DNA from: Centropus unirufus
Lineage: Eukaryota > Chordata > Aves > Cuculiformes > Centropidae
Direction of reading: 5' to 3'
DNA length: 64,000 nt
NCBI GenBank assembly: GCA_013397695.1
Contig: VYZI01000087.1
Location: 1,956,055-2,020,054 of the forward strand
Shown here piece after piece: positions 13,701-26,988 of the stretch (position 1 is the stretch's first letter; each line of letters begins with the position of its first letter). Below the pieces are notes generated by a model, which saw only the letters and a program-made list of their open reading frames with translations, was not told the DNA's origin and searched no databases. A program made the position numbers and the translations under genes.

Positions 13701-16604
13701 GATCCAAATGATCTGAAGGGGAATAGCCTCCTTTTCCTGTTTAGGGACAATTCCCTCTCAGACATCTGCAGAATCACTACCCACTGCTGAACTTTATTTA
13801 CAAGGGATACCTTCTTTATACACTATTTAAACTTGAAATTTTCTTCAGGGAAAAAAAAACTACATACTTTCAGGGCTGCAAAACCTGTTTCTAACACAGA
13901 TAAACTCTCCTGTTCTTCCTGTGCCTCTAAGGAGCCTCTCAGGTTAAATGGTTTGATGAGCAGCTTCTGAAAGAGAAGAGTACTTATCCCACAGTTTTAC
14001 ATCAAAAGCTGAATACAAGGTTCCGAGAAAAAAGTTGAGCTCTGTCATACAAGTGGTCGGCACATTCCCTCTCAGATGATTTCTGCCATTAGAACCCAAA
14101 ACTTGGCTTCACAGAAGTCAGCATTTCTGAGCAGAGTAACGCCTGGTGATTGCAGGTCTTGTTCCAGGAGTTTGCAGAGACGCCTGAATTCCCTCTGGGG
14201 TGAATGGAGAGGATTAGGTGCCTCAGAATGGGGTTCAAAGTAAGCAACAAGTAAAGCAGGGAACACTTAGTCCTGCCTTAGGAAATACTTAAGAGAGGGG
14301 TGTATTTGAAAACCTCCATATACCCTGAGTTTAGCAGACCCACACCCATGAGATAGGAGAGGCTGTGGCAATGCGTTTCAGAGCCCATAACCCCTTTCTA
14401 GAATTAATTTCTCGCTTTAAGCAAAGGACTCCTTGCTGTTGATGCCTAGGTCAGAAGCCAGATGGAGCTGGAAGTGGAAGCAGTATCCACAGCCACCCTT
14501 TATAGTCTCTTAGTAGCTTAAACTTATGCCTGGAAAGCTGGAAACCTGTGTCTTGGTTCCTCTTCAGGTTTAAAGAGGCAAAACCACATCCCCTAATTTC
14601 AGGGTCCACTTTCCCTTTCTCTTTTTGGAGTCACAGTACAGCAAAGATTTGGCGGGGGGAAAGGAGAAGGGAAACAAAGCGAGGGGTTGCAAATAGAAAT
14701 GACTATCATAATCCTTTCTTCAATGACCTGCAATGTGAGGAGACTTAGCTATTTGTCAGGACATGTCCCTTTGTGCTACATTCACCTCTGTCATGCAAGA
14801 AGGGATACAGCAGTTGTAATGGGAAGGAGAAACTGTACTTTGATAGTGTGGAAAATTTATTTCAGGCCCCATGAGAGGAGAGAGGCTATGGGGCAAGAGG
14901 GGTTACCAAATTCTCATCTTGCATTAGGAGATACTTTGGATGCAACACTTAAAACAACAGCCTCTAGCTATTAGCTGAAGATTTCATTAATTTCCCTGCA
15001 GATGCCCTTGTAGAAGGTTGAATTTCTTCCTATGTGCCTCCTTCAGCCCCAGTGTCCTCCAGCCCTCTCCCTGTATTCTGCATTGGCAGAGCTTCCCAGC
15101 ACATGTCTTTAGGGAATATAATCCTCATACTTATCCTCCTTGTCTCTGTATCATTAATGGAAAAATTCAGCAGGACCCATGGCAAGCATGATTTTTAGTG
15201 TTCCATCACCTTTCATGACTGCCTTTAGTCAGACAAATCAGTGCCACTTCAAAGCTTCTCACGTCTCTAGCATCCAGAACACCTTATGCTGACTGCTTTA
15301 TTGACACTGAAATTAATAAGATCAGCTGCATTTCCTCTCCTTACTTAATCCATTGCTTTTCAGGCTCTGTTTTTAAACAAAATATCAGGATAGTTTGGTG
15401 CGAGTTATTTTTAGTAAGCCTTGGCTGAATTTTCTCAACAAAATGTTTTTTTCCGCCATGATCAACTCTAAACCTCACACACGGGCTGTACCAGTAATGG
15501 GGATCCTTTTTGGTATGCTGTGACAAATACATGTATTTTTTAAGCATGGTAATTCTTTCTCCTTGTTGGCACCCCAAATCACTCTGCATTCCAAACTTAA
15601 CTGAACAACCAATGGTTTGCCATCCTGGGTTAAATAAAAATGCCTACTGTTGCCTCTGTGATGTTTTATTTGCTATTCTCTAATCACATGGGTCTCGTGC
15701 CAGTTTGAGCAGTTTATTGCTGGACCTGAAGTTTGTTTTGCCAGTTCCCTCAGAAGTCTGGGATGGAAATTATCTAGTCCTGTTCCCGTGGATGCATTAA
15801 GCTTTTTTCTTTAAAAGCATCTTAAAAATGCAAACAAACAGTAATGGTGAAAAATAAAGCTTTTTAGTTTTCCTGAGTGAAGGGATCTTTACCCTTTCAA
15901 CATACTGATATGAGGAGGTTAATGTGTCACTATAAAAGAAATGTGGCACTCTGCTGTTCTCTCGCAGAATACATTACTTAAATTCTCACCAGGAATTTAC
16001 ATCTTTCTTCCTGAAATATAGTTCAGCACTTAGTAGGAAATGAATCTTAAATATTTTGAAAGTATAATTTAACATCTCAGGAAAACCCTGAATTGTGAAT
16101 TGTGCTTTAGAGAAACTTTAAGGGCTAGCTGAAACTGACTTTAAAAAGATTATAGAATTAAATTTTTAGGTGGTTCTTTAGCAGAAGATGAGTCTCCTAC
16201 AGTTTTTAGGCACCATGTTGATCCAATTGCATACCTGGAATATACCCTTTATACTCTTTGTACTCTTTATACATTCTTCTTGAGTGATTTTTATTTTGAA
16301 TGGCTTTTCAATATTTGTTTAAATATTATATATATTTTTGCATATATACATGTAAAGGTTATGAGCTACACAAAATTTGTTTCTAACTTAGCCACAGAAA
16401 AACTCCAGAAAAAATACCAGTACAATACTCTAGAAAGACAGAGAGATGTGTATGGTTTATAATTGTTCGTCTATATAATTTATAACTTCTGGAGACACAT
16501 CTAAACCATACAGATCAACTCTATAAGACTTGAGACAGAGCTGGTGGGGAACTTATCATTCTCTACTGCTCTCATCCAGTTTGTTAGGAATAATGTGCCC
16601 TTCT
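7745..16604. other. Non-coding DNA, no gene recognised
   Basis: The longest open frame is 162 codons on the plus strand (8627-9115), overlapped by a 135-codon minus-strand frame (9074-9481). Neither product has a recognisable domain, signal peptide or repeat, and both lie in DNA that is locally less AT-rich, where long open frames are commoner by chance. Elsewhere there are only short frames, homopolymer A/T tracts (for example around 9830-9845 and 12858-12890) and unremarkable sequence. No CpG-rich promoter-like segment is visible. Confidence 0.55.
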
Positions 16605-16680
16605 ACTGACACCAATTTTACATCAGTGTAAAGTGATGCTTTCATCAATCAATTCAGTTTTACATGGATTTCAGTCAGAA
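16605..16680. repeat. Probable remnant of an old dispersed palindromic repeat
   Basis: The motif TACATCAGTGTAAAG is followed about 20 bases later by ATCAATTCAGTTTTACATGG and then GATTTCAGTCAG. From memory, this order resembles an old interspersed repeat of birds and non-avian reptiles built from 'acaccagtgtaaat' and 'ttgacttcaatggag' modules. I cannot name the family. The match is diverged and could be partly coincidental, so this rests on recall plus the presence of other module copies in the window. Confidence 0.35.
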
Positions 16681-17064
16681 ATTAGGGATGCTCTGATTAT
16701 GCAGCTGTTATGCCCAAAACATTCACAGGCGGGGAAAAAGAAGTTACTGGATGTCCTCAAGCCATTGTTCATATGCACAAATATACCCCCTGCAAAACCA
16801 CTTAGTTGGCTTTTATTTCTTTTCAGAGTGAAATAATAGCCACTTGTCCTAGGGCTTGATGGCTTTGGATGTGCTTAAATGCAGTGAAAAAGTACAGCTT
16901 TGGTAAGCACTTCAGGATCCCAGAGAAGTGGGCACACCGGGGCACACTGAACGTGGCAGTTTTGCTTGAATGGAACGCTCTCCCACACTTGGTATTTGCT
17001 TGACAGTTAGTATTTGGCATTAAACATGATCATTATGTTTCCTCCTGCAGGCTTGCTCCAATAT

Positions 17065-17080
17065 CCATTAAGTCAATGGA
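17065..17080. repeat. Old-repeat module CCATTAAGTCAATGGA
   Basis: This near-palindrome differs at one position from the CCATTGAAGTCAATGGA-type core that I recall as the centre of an old sauropsid interspersed repeat. On its own it is weak. It is listed because similar cores recur at 26964-26988, 30794-30813, 44011-44051 and 54051-54081. Confidence 0.3.
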
Positions 17081-17267
17081 AACCCTTGTACCAACCTCAA
17101 TGAACTTTGCTTCAGTTCTTGGAGGGGTGCCTCTTTTAAATTCTGGTTTTGAGAGTGTATTGAGCATGCACTAGAACGACTTGTATTTTAGTAACCTACC
17201 CTTTGGAGTAATTCATTATTTTACATTGCAATTCACTAACATCTTAACATTCATCCTGGTCATGTTT

Positions 17268-17287
17268 GCAAACAAACAAACAAAAAA
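17268..17287 (+). repeat. (CAAA) simple repeat
   Basis: About four copies of CAAA/AAAC run into a short A tract and are preceded by TTTG. This is a short microsatellite with no inferred function. Confidence 0.85.
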
Positions 17288-20200
17288 GACTGAAAACTTA
17301 CAAGCATGCTCATTTTTCTGAAGCTGATGTGTGCCTGTGACTGCTGGTGATGGTGATGGTTCATATCAATGAGCATTTCCCCTTAAATACTGTTAGGATA
17401 TGTGATGCAGATTAGCTACACATTATACAAATGATCCTATTATTTTTTCCTCATTTTCAGTATCATATTGTTATGGGAAATGGTGTAAAGGATCTGACTG
17501 GATAACTAAAGTGTGTGCTGACTCCAGAAGTTTTCCTTTCACAGGATGGCTGTTCCTCTATTTATTTCTTCCAATCAGGCCGAGTCAAGCATATGCTCCC
17601 TTCTGCTGGAACTCTTTCCTCTCTAAAATTGTTTTGGCACTGGCTTTATTAGGTTTTTAGATCTATACTGCTTGCCCTCTTGTTCAAATCTGCTATGGGG
17701 CTTTTGTTTTTTATGCTTGTCTCCCATCAGCCCTTTTAAAATGAGTAAGTGTCAGAGCTATGTGATTTATTTTTATTCTTGCCATCAGCTTCTGCTAACA
17801 GAATGACCTATTTGAGAGCGTGTTCCTTTGCTTGACTTTCTTTTTTTTCCCACCATAAGAAATAAATGCTTACAAGAAAGTCTGGAGATTTGACACTGGG
17901 AGCAAGAGGGAAGTAGGAGATCCAAGAGTCCCCAGATCATAAGAGGAGACAGATCCAAAAGAACTGAATTTCAGCTGCAGACTGATTTCTGAGGCTCCTA
18001 TTTTGCAGCTAAAGAAACAAAAGACAAGCAAGGAGTGGAAGGACAAAAAGGGTGTGGAGGAAAATGAGAATAGTATGCAGGGGAAGTCTTTAGTCTTTGT
18101 GTTTGGAATACAGTTTTGAGCTTAATTTAAATGATAATTGGAAGTAGGGGGCAATGAGGAAAAGCAGACAATGGGAATTAAACTAAACAAAAGACTGGCC
18201 AGGATAAATGTGAAGAGGCACTAAAAAGTTCTTTAAAAATCAAAGGCAGAGATGGTGTAAGTCTGAAAAAGCCCTTCCTCTGGCCATTCCGGGAGTTTAA
18301 GTTTTGTTCAAAATCACAATGCCCATGTTCATATGAGAATTCCTATCAGAAGGAAAATTCTGGTGAAATTAATTTGGATAAATCAAACCGGATTAGCTTG
18401 ATGATCCAGCATAACAGCGAGCAGCCAGCTGCCCAGCTGTAGGAAGCAATCTTGGCTGGCAGGGAAGGGATGGACCCCAAAGTCTGACAGCCCTGGACCG
18501 ACTCAGGATTTGCAGACTTGAAATTTCAGGCTCCTGCGGGTTCTGTGTCACAGTTGTCATTCTAGGGCTGAGGCCTCCGGGATGCTGAATGGTCCGGGAT
18601 GCCTGGATGGGGCTTTTTTCAGAAAGCGAGTTTCTCTCATGCTGATGAACTGGACTCTTCAGCATCTCAACAGTCAACCAGACTCTGGCAGAAGGGAACC
18701 AAACCCACATATACTTCTATGAAACGTGATTAATTTCAGAAAATTAACATTTTGTGATGAAAAAAGAAGGTTCAATAATTTCCAGCCAAATTTTTACCTG
18801 TCCTATTTATTTTCTTCTGACCAGTGCAGCAGAAAACATAAATGTGAGAATGTGTTGATATACAGAGCTGCTCCTTGCAGCCTCCAAACCATGACAATTA
18901 TTGAATTTTCTTACATGCTGAAAACATAATAGGCTAAATTTAATATTTTTCTAGCTCAAAACACCACGTACTAGAGAACTATGTTATTGTAAATCCAACA
19001 CTCTGACATCTCAGTACTCCCTACCCAACTTTAGTAAGCTGTGTGCGCCTGTGATTTGGAAGACTATTAAACTAAACGGACAGTTGTTAAAGACGGGAGC
19101 CTCATTTGCCTCTCCATCTGCATGAGCAAATGTCTGCGCGTGGTCGTTGGCACCCACATGCAAGTAGTAACTATTCACAAGCAAGACATCTGAGTAAAAG
19201 TCTCCAAAATACTAACAAATTATAGGTGTACTTCAGTTTATCATGTTAATGTTAAGGGCAGCTGAGTACTCACCAAGGTGAGCTGAGGTTATTCACTCAG
19301 TCCCATTGATGGCAAAATTATCAAAAATCTATTTTCCTTCCCTAGGGTTTAATTTTGATGTTCGAAATATTCTGCCTTCTGAAGCACATCACAGCATGTC
19401 AAGAAACAACAGAGGGATAAGCACAGAACCCAGGTAGACAGCGATACGCTGGACTGCTCTTTTCATATGCAGTTCCTGAGCCAAATTTTGCCACCTGCAT
19501 TTTGCTCAGCATTTTGGCTTGTGAATAGAGAATATTTGCAGCTGGGTAATTAAATCTATTTGTACTTATCTGCATATGCATATTTTTCAGGTAGAAGTTA
19601 ATCATCGATCTTTCTAGATGTAACCTTTGATGTATAGAGGCGATAGCAATAGTTATTAAAGTTAACATTATTTCCATATCAAAATGCAATTTTCCTCAAA
19701 GTTTTCACTTGCATTTTTGAAATCTTTTAGTAGAAGTTTTTCCACAGATATTTTCAGCAAAACATAAGCAGCCAGTGGCTAATAGCAGTCACATATATTA
19801 AATATATACATACAGACACATGACAACCAATCACACATCTAGTGTTCTCGCCATACCGAGGACTTAATATTTGGCAACAGATAATCTGTGATGTTCCATT
19901 GACATTTTCTTTTGAAACCCTAGCCAACTTTTTATTATCATTATTAATTTTTGCTAACTGTTGTGGATGTGAAATTTAGAGAGCATTAATAACTGAACAA
20001 CTACAAAGAAGCTGTTCTGTAAGGTGACTCTAAGATCTATTGTATAGAGGAAATCAGCTGTGATTACCTAATGAACCTAGAATACATAAATCTATTAAAC
20101 TCCAAACAACTGAAAACTCAGCACTGGGAGGTTTTTGCATGAGCTGTTATAGAAAAGTATCTCTGTTAGTGGGCATCATTCTTAAATGGAAAACACACTT

Positions 20201-23200
20201 TTTAGCAATGCAGAAAATTAAATTCTGAAATTAATCACGATATATTAGACAATCTATAACAACAGCAGCAACCAGAAGAGCTGTTTTATCCTATGCTTTG
20301 ACAGCTGTTTTGTCCTGCGTTTTAATTCACAGTTGATTTATTACATGAATATGAATATCTGAAAGTCTATGCACTGGGTTTCAGCCTGGGGAGAATTTTA
20401 CTTTTAATACTTTACATTAAATATGTTTTATTGTTGGCTTATTCTAAAGGTATAGAGCAGCAAGGACAAAATAAAACAAAAGTTGGTGTCTTTTGGCAGT
20501 TTTGTGGCAGTTCTGAGCATCTTCTGAGCAGGGGTCACAAATTACTTTCTACTGACAAGCTGAACTACTGTAAAATATAAATGAAGAGAAGGTAGTTTTG
20601 TCTTCAACATTGTCTTTGTTTTTCAAGGATTTTTTTAAAGGATTTACAGTTTAAACCCATGAGTAGTGCTTATGCCTCTTTTGAAGCTTGAAATGTGTCA
20701 GCTGAGCATGGGCAATAATTTATAAAGCAATCTCACTGCTTCTGTACCTCTCCATCCCTTTCTCCGCAGGAGCCTAGGTGTTGGCATCACAGCAAGCAGT
20801 ACCTTGGTACAGTCTTCGGTGTTTCTCAGGCTGTCCCATGCCCACTCAGAGCACCACGTGGGTGATTAGAAATACAATGATGGTATCATGTAAGCACCTA
20901 TAGCATCCAGAAAGCCTCCAATTAGAGCCCACTGGGCAGGTCCTCTGAACACCCTACTAACATCTCTCCATTCTTTATCCCACCAAGCTCTATTGCAGTG
21001 ATGCTGGGCATGGGCAGCCCTCCTACCAGTCTTCATCTCTCAAAAGGTATCTCCCATCACCAGCTGGTGCATGATGACTGCCATTTGCTCAGGAGCTGGA
21101 CTTGCAGACAAAAATTTTCATAGATGCTTCTCCTGATGTCTGGGAGGAGCTTCATATCAGGTCTATGTATCATAGAGATTAACCTGTGTATCTGCCAGTG
21201 AGGCATCAGGTCCTGAGTGAGGTGCACGACAGCTGGTGGCAGGCTGGTAACAAGGAGGGCAGGGTAATTGATAACTATTTTCATCCAGGTGATCTGGAAA
21301 AAGTGAGTGAAGTAGTACTGTCCATTGCATGCCCTGCTTTCCTACATGCTCTTTACTCTCGAATTAGAAACAAAACTTCTAGGAGTTAAAATTCTCAAGT
21401 ACATTCACATAATTTATATTCTTGGTGATCCATGGGGCTCTTATATTTATATTTACAATCAACAGTTTAAGTTCCAATGCTGCTTTGTTTTCAGTGCCTG
21501 ACCATGGCTTGATCATCCATTACTGAGGAAAATCACTTTGTTGTTTGTATTCAGTGAGCAGCACAGGTTAGAGGATAAAGAGCTCCTTTTGGCATTTACC
21601 AGTTGTGAAGTTTTTCCACATTAAATATTTGATGCTAATGTAAACTTATAATCTTTATTCTTTTGCCACTGCAAATAAGAGTTCCACAGATTTTTTCCAT
21701 TAATTACTGTTTTTCATTTTTAGATGCAGATCTAAACATTTAGAATATCGTTTATGAAAGCTCAAGAAATGAATATGAATGGATGAGTAATCCCAGTAAG
21801 CATGCAATTTGCAGCATAGGAGTTGTATCAGCAAATGCAAGTTAGGCAACCCCATAGTATCTGTGCCAGAAAAACACTGCCATTGTACCCTGCAGGCAGG
21901 TGATGAACAAATTGTAGAATTACAGGTCCAAAAAATCTGAAATAGAGGCTGCATCAGTATGGAAAGATTCAGGATTTGAAAGGTTTGCTGGTGTCCTGTG
22001 AAAAGGGTAAGCTCACAGCACAGATCATAACCTTCATATAAGGGGTCATGGAGATGACCCCAAGCACTGGATGTTAGTTGTTTGACTCTTGCTATACCCA
22101 TGTTTTCCTCTAGCCTCTCACCATTCACGTAGAGGCGTAGCTATTTGTCAAATGTGGGAGAGAATTTGTTTTTTAAACCCCAGTATAGCAGTTACAACAG
22201 CATAGCAGATGAGGAGGGGAAAACCACTGTTATTTGTGGAACCCTGACTCCAAGCTGCAGTTCTGCCATGGTCTGCTATAGGGCTGCCAGCTCTACCCAC
22301 AACCAAATCTTAAAAGAAGGCACCCCTCCTCCTGTCACCCCCAGAAAAGTAAGCAAGGGATGATAGGCAGCATTGCCCCTTTCTATGCAATTGCCATGAG
22401 CTGGAGCAACCTGCAGGAAACTGGGGATCTATCTTCCAGTCCTGCTAACATCCAGTAGGTAAGATATGTCCCAGTCTTAGAACATTTTTTCATTTCACAT
22501 GAAATTACCTGAGATAAGGCACTACATCTGAGGCAGCAACAGAAGTTTGGTAGCCTGGAGGAAGGGGAGCCTGGAGTAGCATGAGTTTGGTCCTTAGCTG
22601 CACGACCAAAAAGCGGCTTCTCACCTTTTGCTTATGTTTCGCTCCCTGAAAGCTACATAGAAGGATCTATAATGGCATGAGTAGCCTGTGATATTCTCAC
22701 TGTAGCTTGAAATTCATTTAAGTATTGACTCTTTCAGAGGAGAGTTGGTAGAGAAAAACGGTATCTTAGACCAGAGTGTGCACTAAAACCCTTGAAGATC
22801 AATGAGCCAAAGTGACCAGACAATTTCAGTTGTTTTTGAGGACTGCATTTATCTTACAAGCCAATCTTAAAATTTGGATTTCATACATTATCCAAAGTAC
22901 ATATGCGCCCACTCTTTATGCATTTCTTCTTGCTTATAAAATCTTTTCATTATTTTTATTGCCATTGTAATAATAAAGCTAGCTTTTTAATGGGCACAAG
23001 AGCACCACCAAAGCTGTACATATTAAGAAAACATTTTTGATTGAGTCAGTTTAACATAAAACAAACACTAATGATTCCAAATAGAAACCTCTGTCCTGTA
23101 GGAGTTCGCAGGAGTTAGTAAATTAGACACAAATACTGCCATGTTACATTAGACAGGGGAGCCTTGTAATGCTGGGAAAATGCTTCCTTGGTGTTCCTAT

Positions 23201-26200
23201 CCATGTTGCAAGAATAATATTTTTTTCTAACTCCAAAGGGTGGTTTGCATATTGTCAAGATATATAGATACATAGCATAGGGCTAGGGGTTTTTTTAACT
23301 TTCTCTTGGCTGCTCTGTTGTATCAAGGCTTCAGGGCTAATATATTATTAGGATATACAGACATATGAAGCACCAATGTATATGTTTAGATATACAAATA
23401 TACATAGACACATGCACGTATTTTGGTTAGTATTTAATGCCAATAATTCACATTTATAGGCTGGAGGGACCTCCAGCTGGTCACAAGTTTGATGGTATCT
23501 GCCTTCTCATGAACATGTGCTGCAGACACCAGAAGATCCTCAAACGCTGGAGAAGGATCCAGCATGGAAATAAGAGACGTTTGTAAACCTTTCTCCTCTC
23601 TGCCCACTGCATCCTCCAAAAGCAGGACCTACCCTCCAGGTTTCTCTTACTGCAGCGAGTTTTCATGCCACTGGGGCTAGATCAGATCTTGCAATTAGGA
23701 AAAGGCTCTGCAGACATCTGATTGTAGCTTGAGCAGCTGCTTCCAGTGATGTTCCCTAGTTTGGTGCCCAGCTGTGCCTCAGCTTCTTGTTTGCTCTGAT
23801 CACCTCCATTACCCGCAGCTTCCCCTGCTGCAGCACATATTGTTGATCTCACAAGAAAGTGCTATTCTTTCCTTTGCTCAAGGTGGGATGTGCAGCCTTC
23901 ATTTCTCCAAATAGTTGTATCTTTATATTGGAGCAAAACTTGCAATGCCTAGCCTGCTGGTGGCAAAGCAGTTTAGAGATAATGACAGCCATGCAGGGAT
24001 GCTGGGATGGAGGTAGCACAATGGTCTGGATTTTTCTCCTTCTTTGATGGTGCTGGCTGAGCTTTGGTCCATTTTTTTTACGGTAAGTACATAGCAGTTA
24101 TATTTCTTATGCTGTTGCTTTAATTTTATATTCTTTCTGAAGGTCTTGAAAGCTTGGGCCCAAACTATCAATATTCATGCAATATGTAACCAGAAAAAGG
24201 AGGAGATAGATGGGAAGAGCAGTCATGCTATCTCTCAGACATGGTTTTGTGAACTCAGGCTTTTGATAGAATTTCTCAAGATTTTTACTGGTGTAATTAA
24301 GAATGGTATGTTGCCTGCTGTGGTAAGCAGGCTAGGAAGACACGACCCATTAAAAGAGGCCCCTGAATTTCTGCTGTGCTATTTCAGCTGTGTTTTATTC
24401 CATTGTTCTTATCTTGCAATGATTCTTTTTTGTGTTTTCTTTGTTTCCTCCCTGCAGCTTGTTTAATTGCCAACACTTGGGAATTTTGCTTTTACAAGGT
24501 GTTTACGGTGTTTGCTTTAAGGCATGTATTTAAGTATCTGAAACATTTTGGATTTTTAATGTTTGAGGTAAATATAGTACTACTCTGCCGTGTACAACAT
24601 GTAAATACCTGCGTTATAAGCACTTTTAGGTACTTAGAGCTGAAGTCTCATTCTCCCAAACTTGTGCTGTTTTTAGCATGGGTAGATTAGGATTAAATAT
24701 AAAATGGTTCTGTAAGTGAACACAGGGAAGTAAAAATTCACTTTCCTCATGCAGCAACTTAAGCCTGTTCAGACTACATTAATGCCCAGGTAGGTTTTGT
24801 TTGGGTACCATGTCACCTAGCTGCGGTGGGTATTTACTGGGTATGGTGTGAGCAAGGGGCTCTGGAGACTTGGAATGAATTCTTCGCTCTGCTACAATCT
24901 GTTTTAATTCTCTGTGCCGTTCGTCCAAAAGGACTTCATCATTCCTGATGGAAGTTGAGATAAATGCACTGAAAGCTGTGAAAGTTTGAAATGGGAGATA
25001 GCAGGGCTGTGTTGGCAGAGGGGCTTTCTGTTCTGCTAATCATTTGCTGCTGAAGTCTGAAGAGAGGAGGGAGGCTTTATGCTGAACAACCGTGATAGGG
25101 TCACACAGGACTTCACACACCTCAGGGACAAAGTTTCAGAAAAGAGTTTCAGTATTTTTTGAACAGCTGCTGCAGCTGAAATTCAAACAAAATTGTTTAA
25201 AGAGCTCCAACTGTGCCATATAGATGGCTGTCTTGGGGGAGCAGGACAGTTGTTAAACTAACACCAGTGTAAGCTTATTGACCACAAAGTTGTGTAGACA
25301 ATAAGGACAGAAAATGTAAGTGTGAAACTGAAAAACCTTTGGAAAGTGTCTTTGTGAAGATGTAGGTTCTTGGAGGATGTTTCCCACCTCTCTATCGATC
25401 TGTTGATGTAAGTTACAATGACCGTCCTGCTCAGAATAAAAGGATGGCTTCTCTCAGAACGTGTAGTAGATAAAGATTGTAATCATTGCTTCCTAACAAC
25501 AGTAAAATCCATCCCAAACTTTGCCACAAGTAGCACACCTGAAAGTCTTGCATGGGAGAGGTGCATCCTTTGTTAATTGTTGTTGTGTGGTTTGTCGACA
25601 ATTTTTATCCTCTACACATTAAGCTTTGTTTTGCTAAAGGGCCTTAGTTTGCCTTTTAGGCAGAATCTGATGTAGGTAGAACAGAGGAGACAGCAGCCTC
25701 CAAAGAGGCACTCAGTATGGTGGGAGATGCTGAACCACAGCCCACATTTCCCATATCGCTCCTTACCAGGCTGCTGCTGTATTTATAGCAACCGTCTGTA
25801 TTATGTGGTTGTTGCATTCTGCTGAGAATTCTTTGGCGGAGGAATGAGCTGCTGCCTCCGACTGGCATCAGTGCTCTGCTCTGGCTCGCGTTGTGGCTCA
25901 AGGAGGGCAAGAACCCAATTGCAAACCATCCGGGCTTCATTATTTATTAAAGCTGGGAAAAACAGGTTGCCCAAGTCATAAATACATGGATAATGGCAGT
26001 TAATCCTGCAAAGGCAGTGCTCTTATCACAAAAAGCATAAATAAAGTGTTACTGGGACCAAGAACACATTTAAAAATGTGACTGAAACTACTGGCAGTAT
26101 TAAGACAAGATGCAGTTGGGTTTATATCATTAAATGAATGATACTGAGGATGATCCTGAAATAGGCACTGTTAGTGCTAAGTATGCTTAACAGAACTACC

Positions 26201-26963
26201 ATGGCATAGATCTGACACAATGACACAAATTAAAACCAGAACAAATTGTATGTTGCTTTGTAGTGATGTATTACATGTAATGAGTTGAACACATCTTTTG
26301 CACTGCAGTTGCACAACTGCTTGCTTGCTTTGTGGGATTGTTTTCCTGACTCCTGTTTGGAAACGATTCATAATCTTGAATTTGGGAATTTATATTCCCT
26401 TCTGTAGGTGGTTGCACTGAACTATGTTTTGCTTCTGTGAACATAACACTAAGATCATTGGTATAAGAGCTGTGATTATGACTACTCAAAACCAGGATAT
26501 TGGTGTTCTAAAATTAATGTACTGCTATTCTAACGAGTGTACACAGCGACCATATGTGAATACATTGCCCTACTATTACATGCTTCAATATCACTCTTTG
26601 AATTATTACCTGTCTACTAAATGCTCCAAAACAGTGAGGAACACAAGTCTGTAAAAATTTGAGTTAAATTCCTTCTCACACTGGTGGACTTATTCTATAA
26701 CTAAGGGAAAATGGTCTGCAAAGGTTCTGGTAAGCAGGCTTCAAATCCTTTTGAAAAAAATCCTAATCTGCATCTCTTTTTAGACCACACTCTAATCCCT
26801 TTGACTGTTATGATTACAGCAGACTTCAGAGGGTTTTCCACCAATTGCAGTCTGATTTCTGGATGTCATTGGTATATCTTAGAAGGGTGTTTGTTTTTTT
26901 TTTTTGTCTTCCTCTCTCCCCACAATAAAGTAGCAGCATAGAAAACAGATGGTGCAGAGTCAA

Positions 26964-26988
26964 TCCAGTTGAAATTAATGGAGTCAGG
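26964..26988. repeat. Old-repeat module (TTGAAATTAATGGAGTCAGG)
   Basis: The core TTGAAATTAATGGAGTCAGG reads like a diverged 'ttgaagtcaatggagttatgcc' module of the old dispersed repeat noted elsewhere in this window. The assignment depends on recall of the family and on a short match, so it is tentative. Confidence 0.3.

Noticed and set aside
26875..26940. T-tract followed by CCACAATAAAG as the 3' end of a gene (polyadenylation signal)
   Set aside because: AATAAA is frequent in AT-rich DNA and no coding sequence leads into it.
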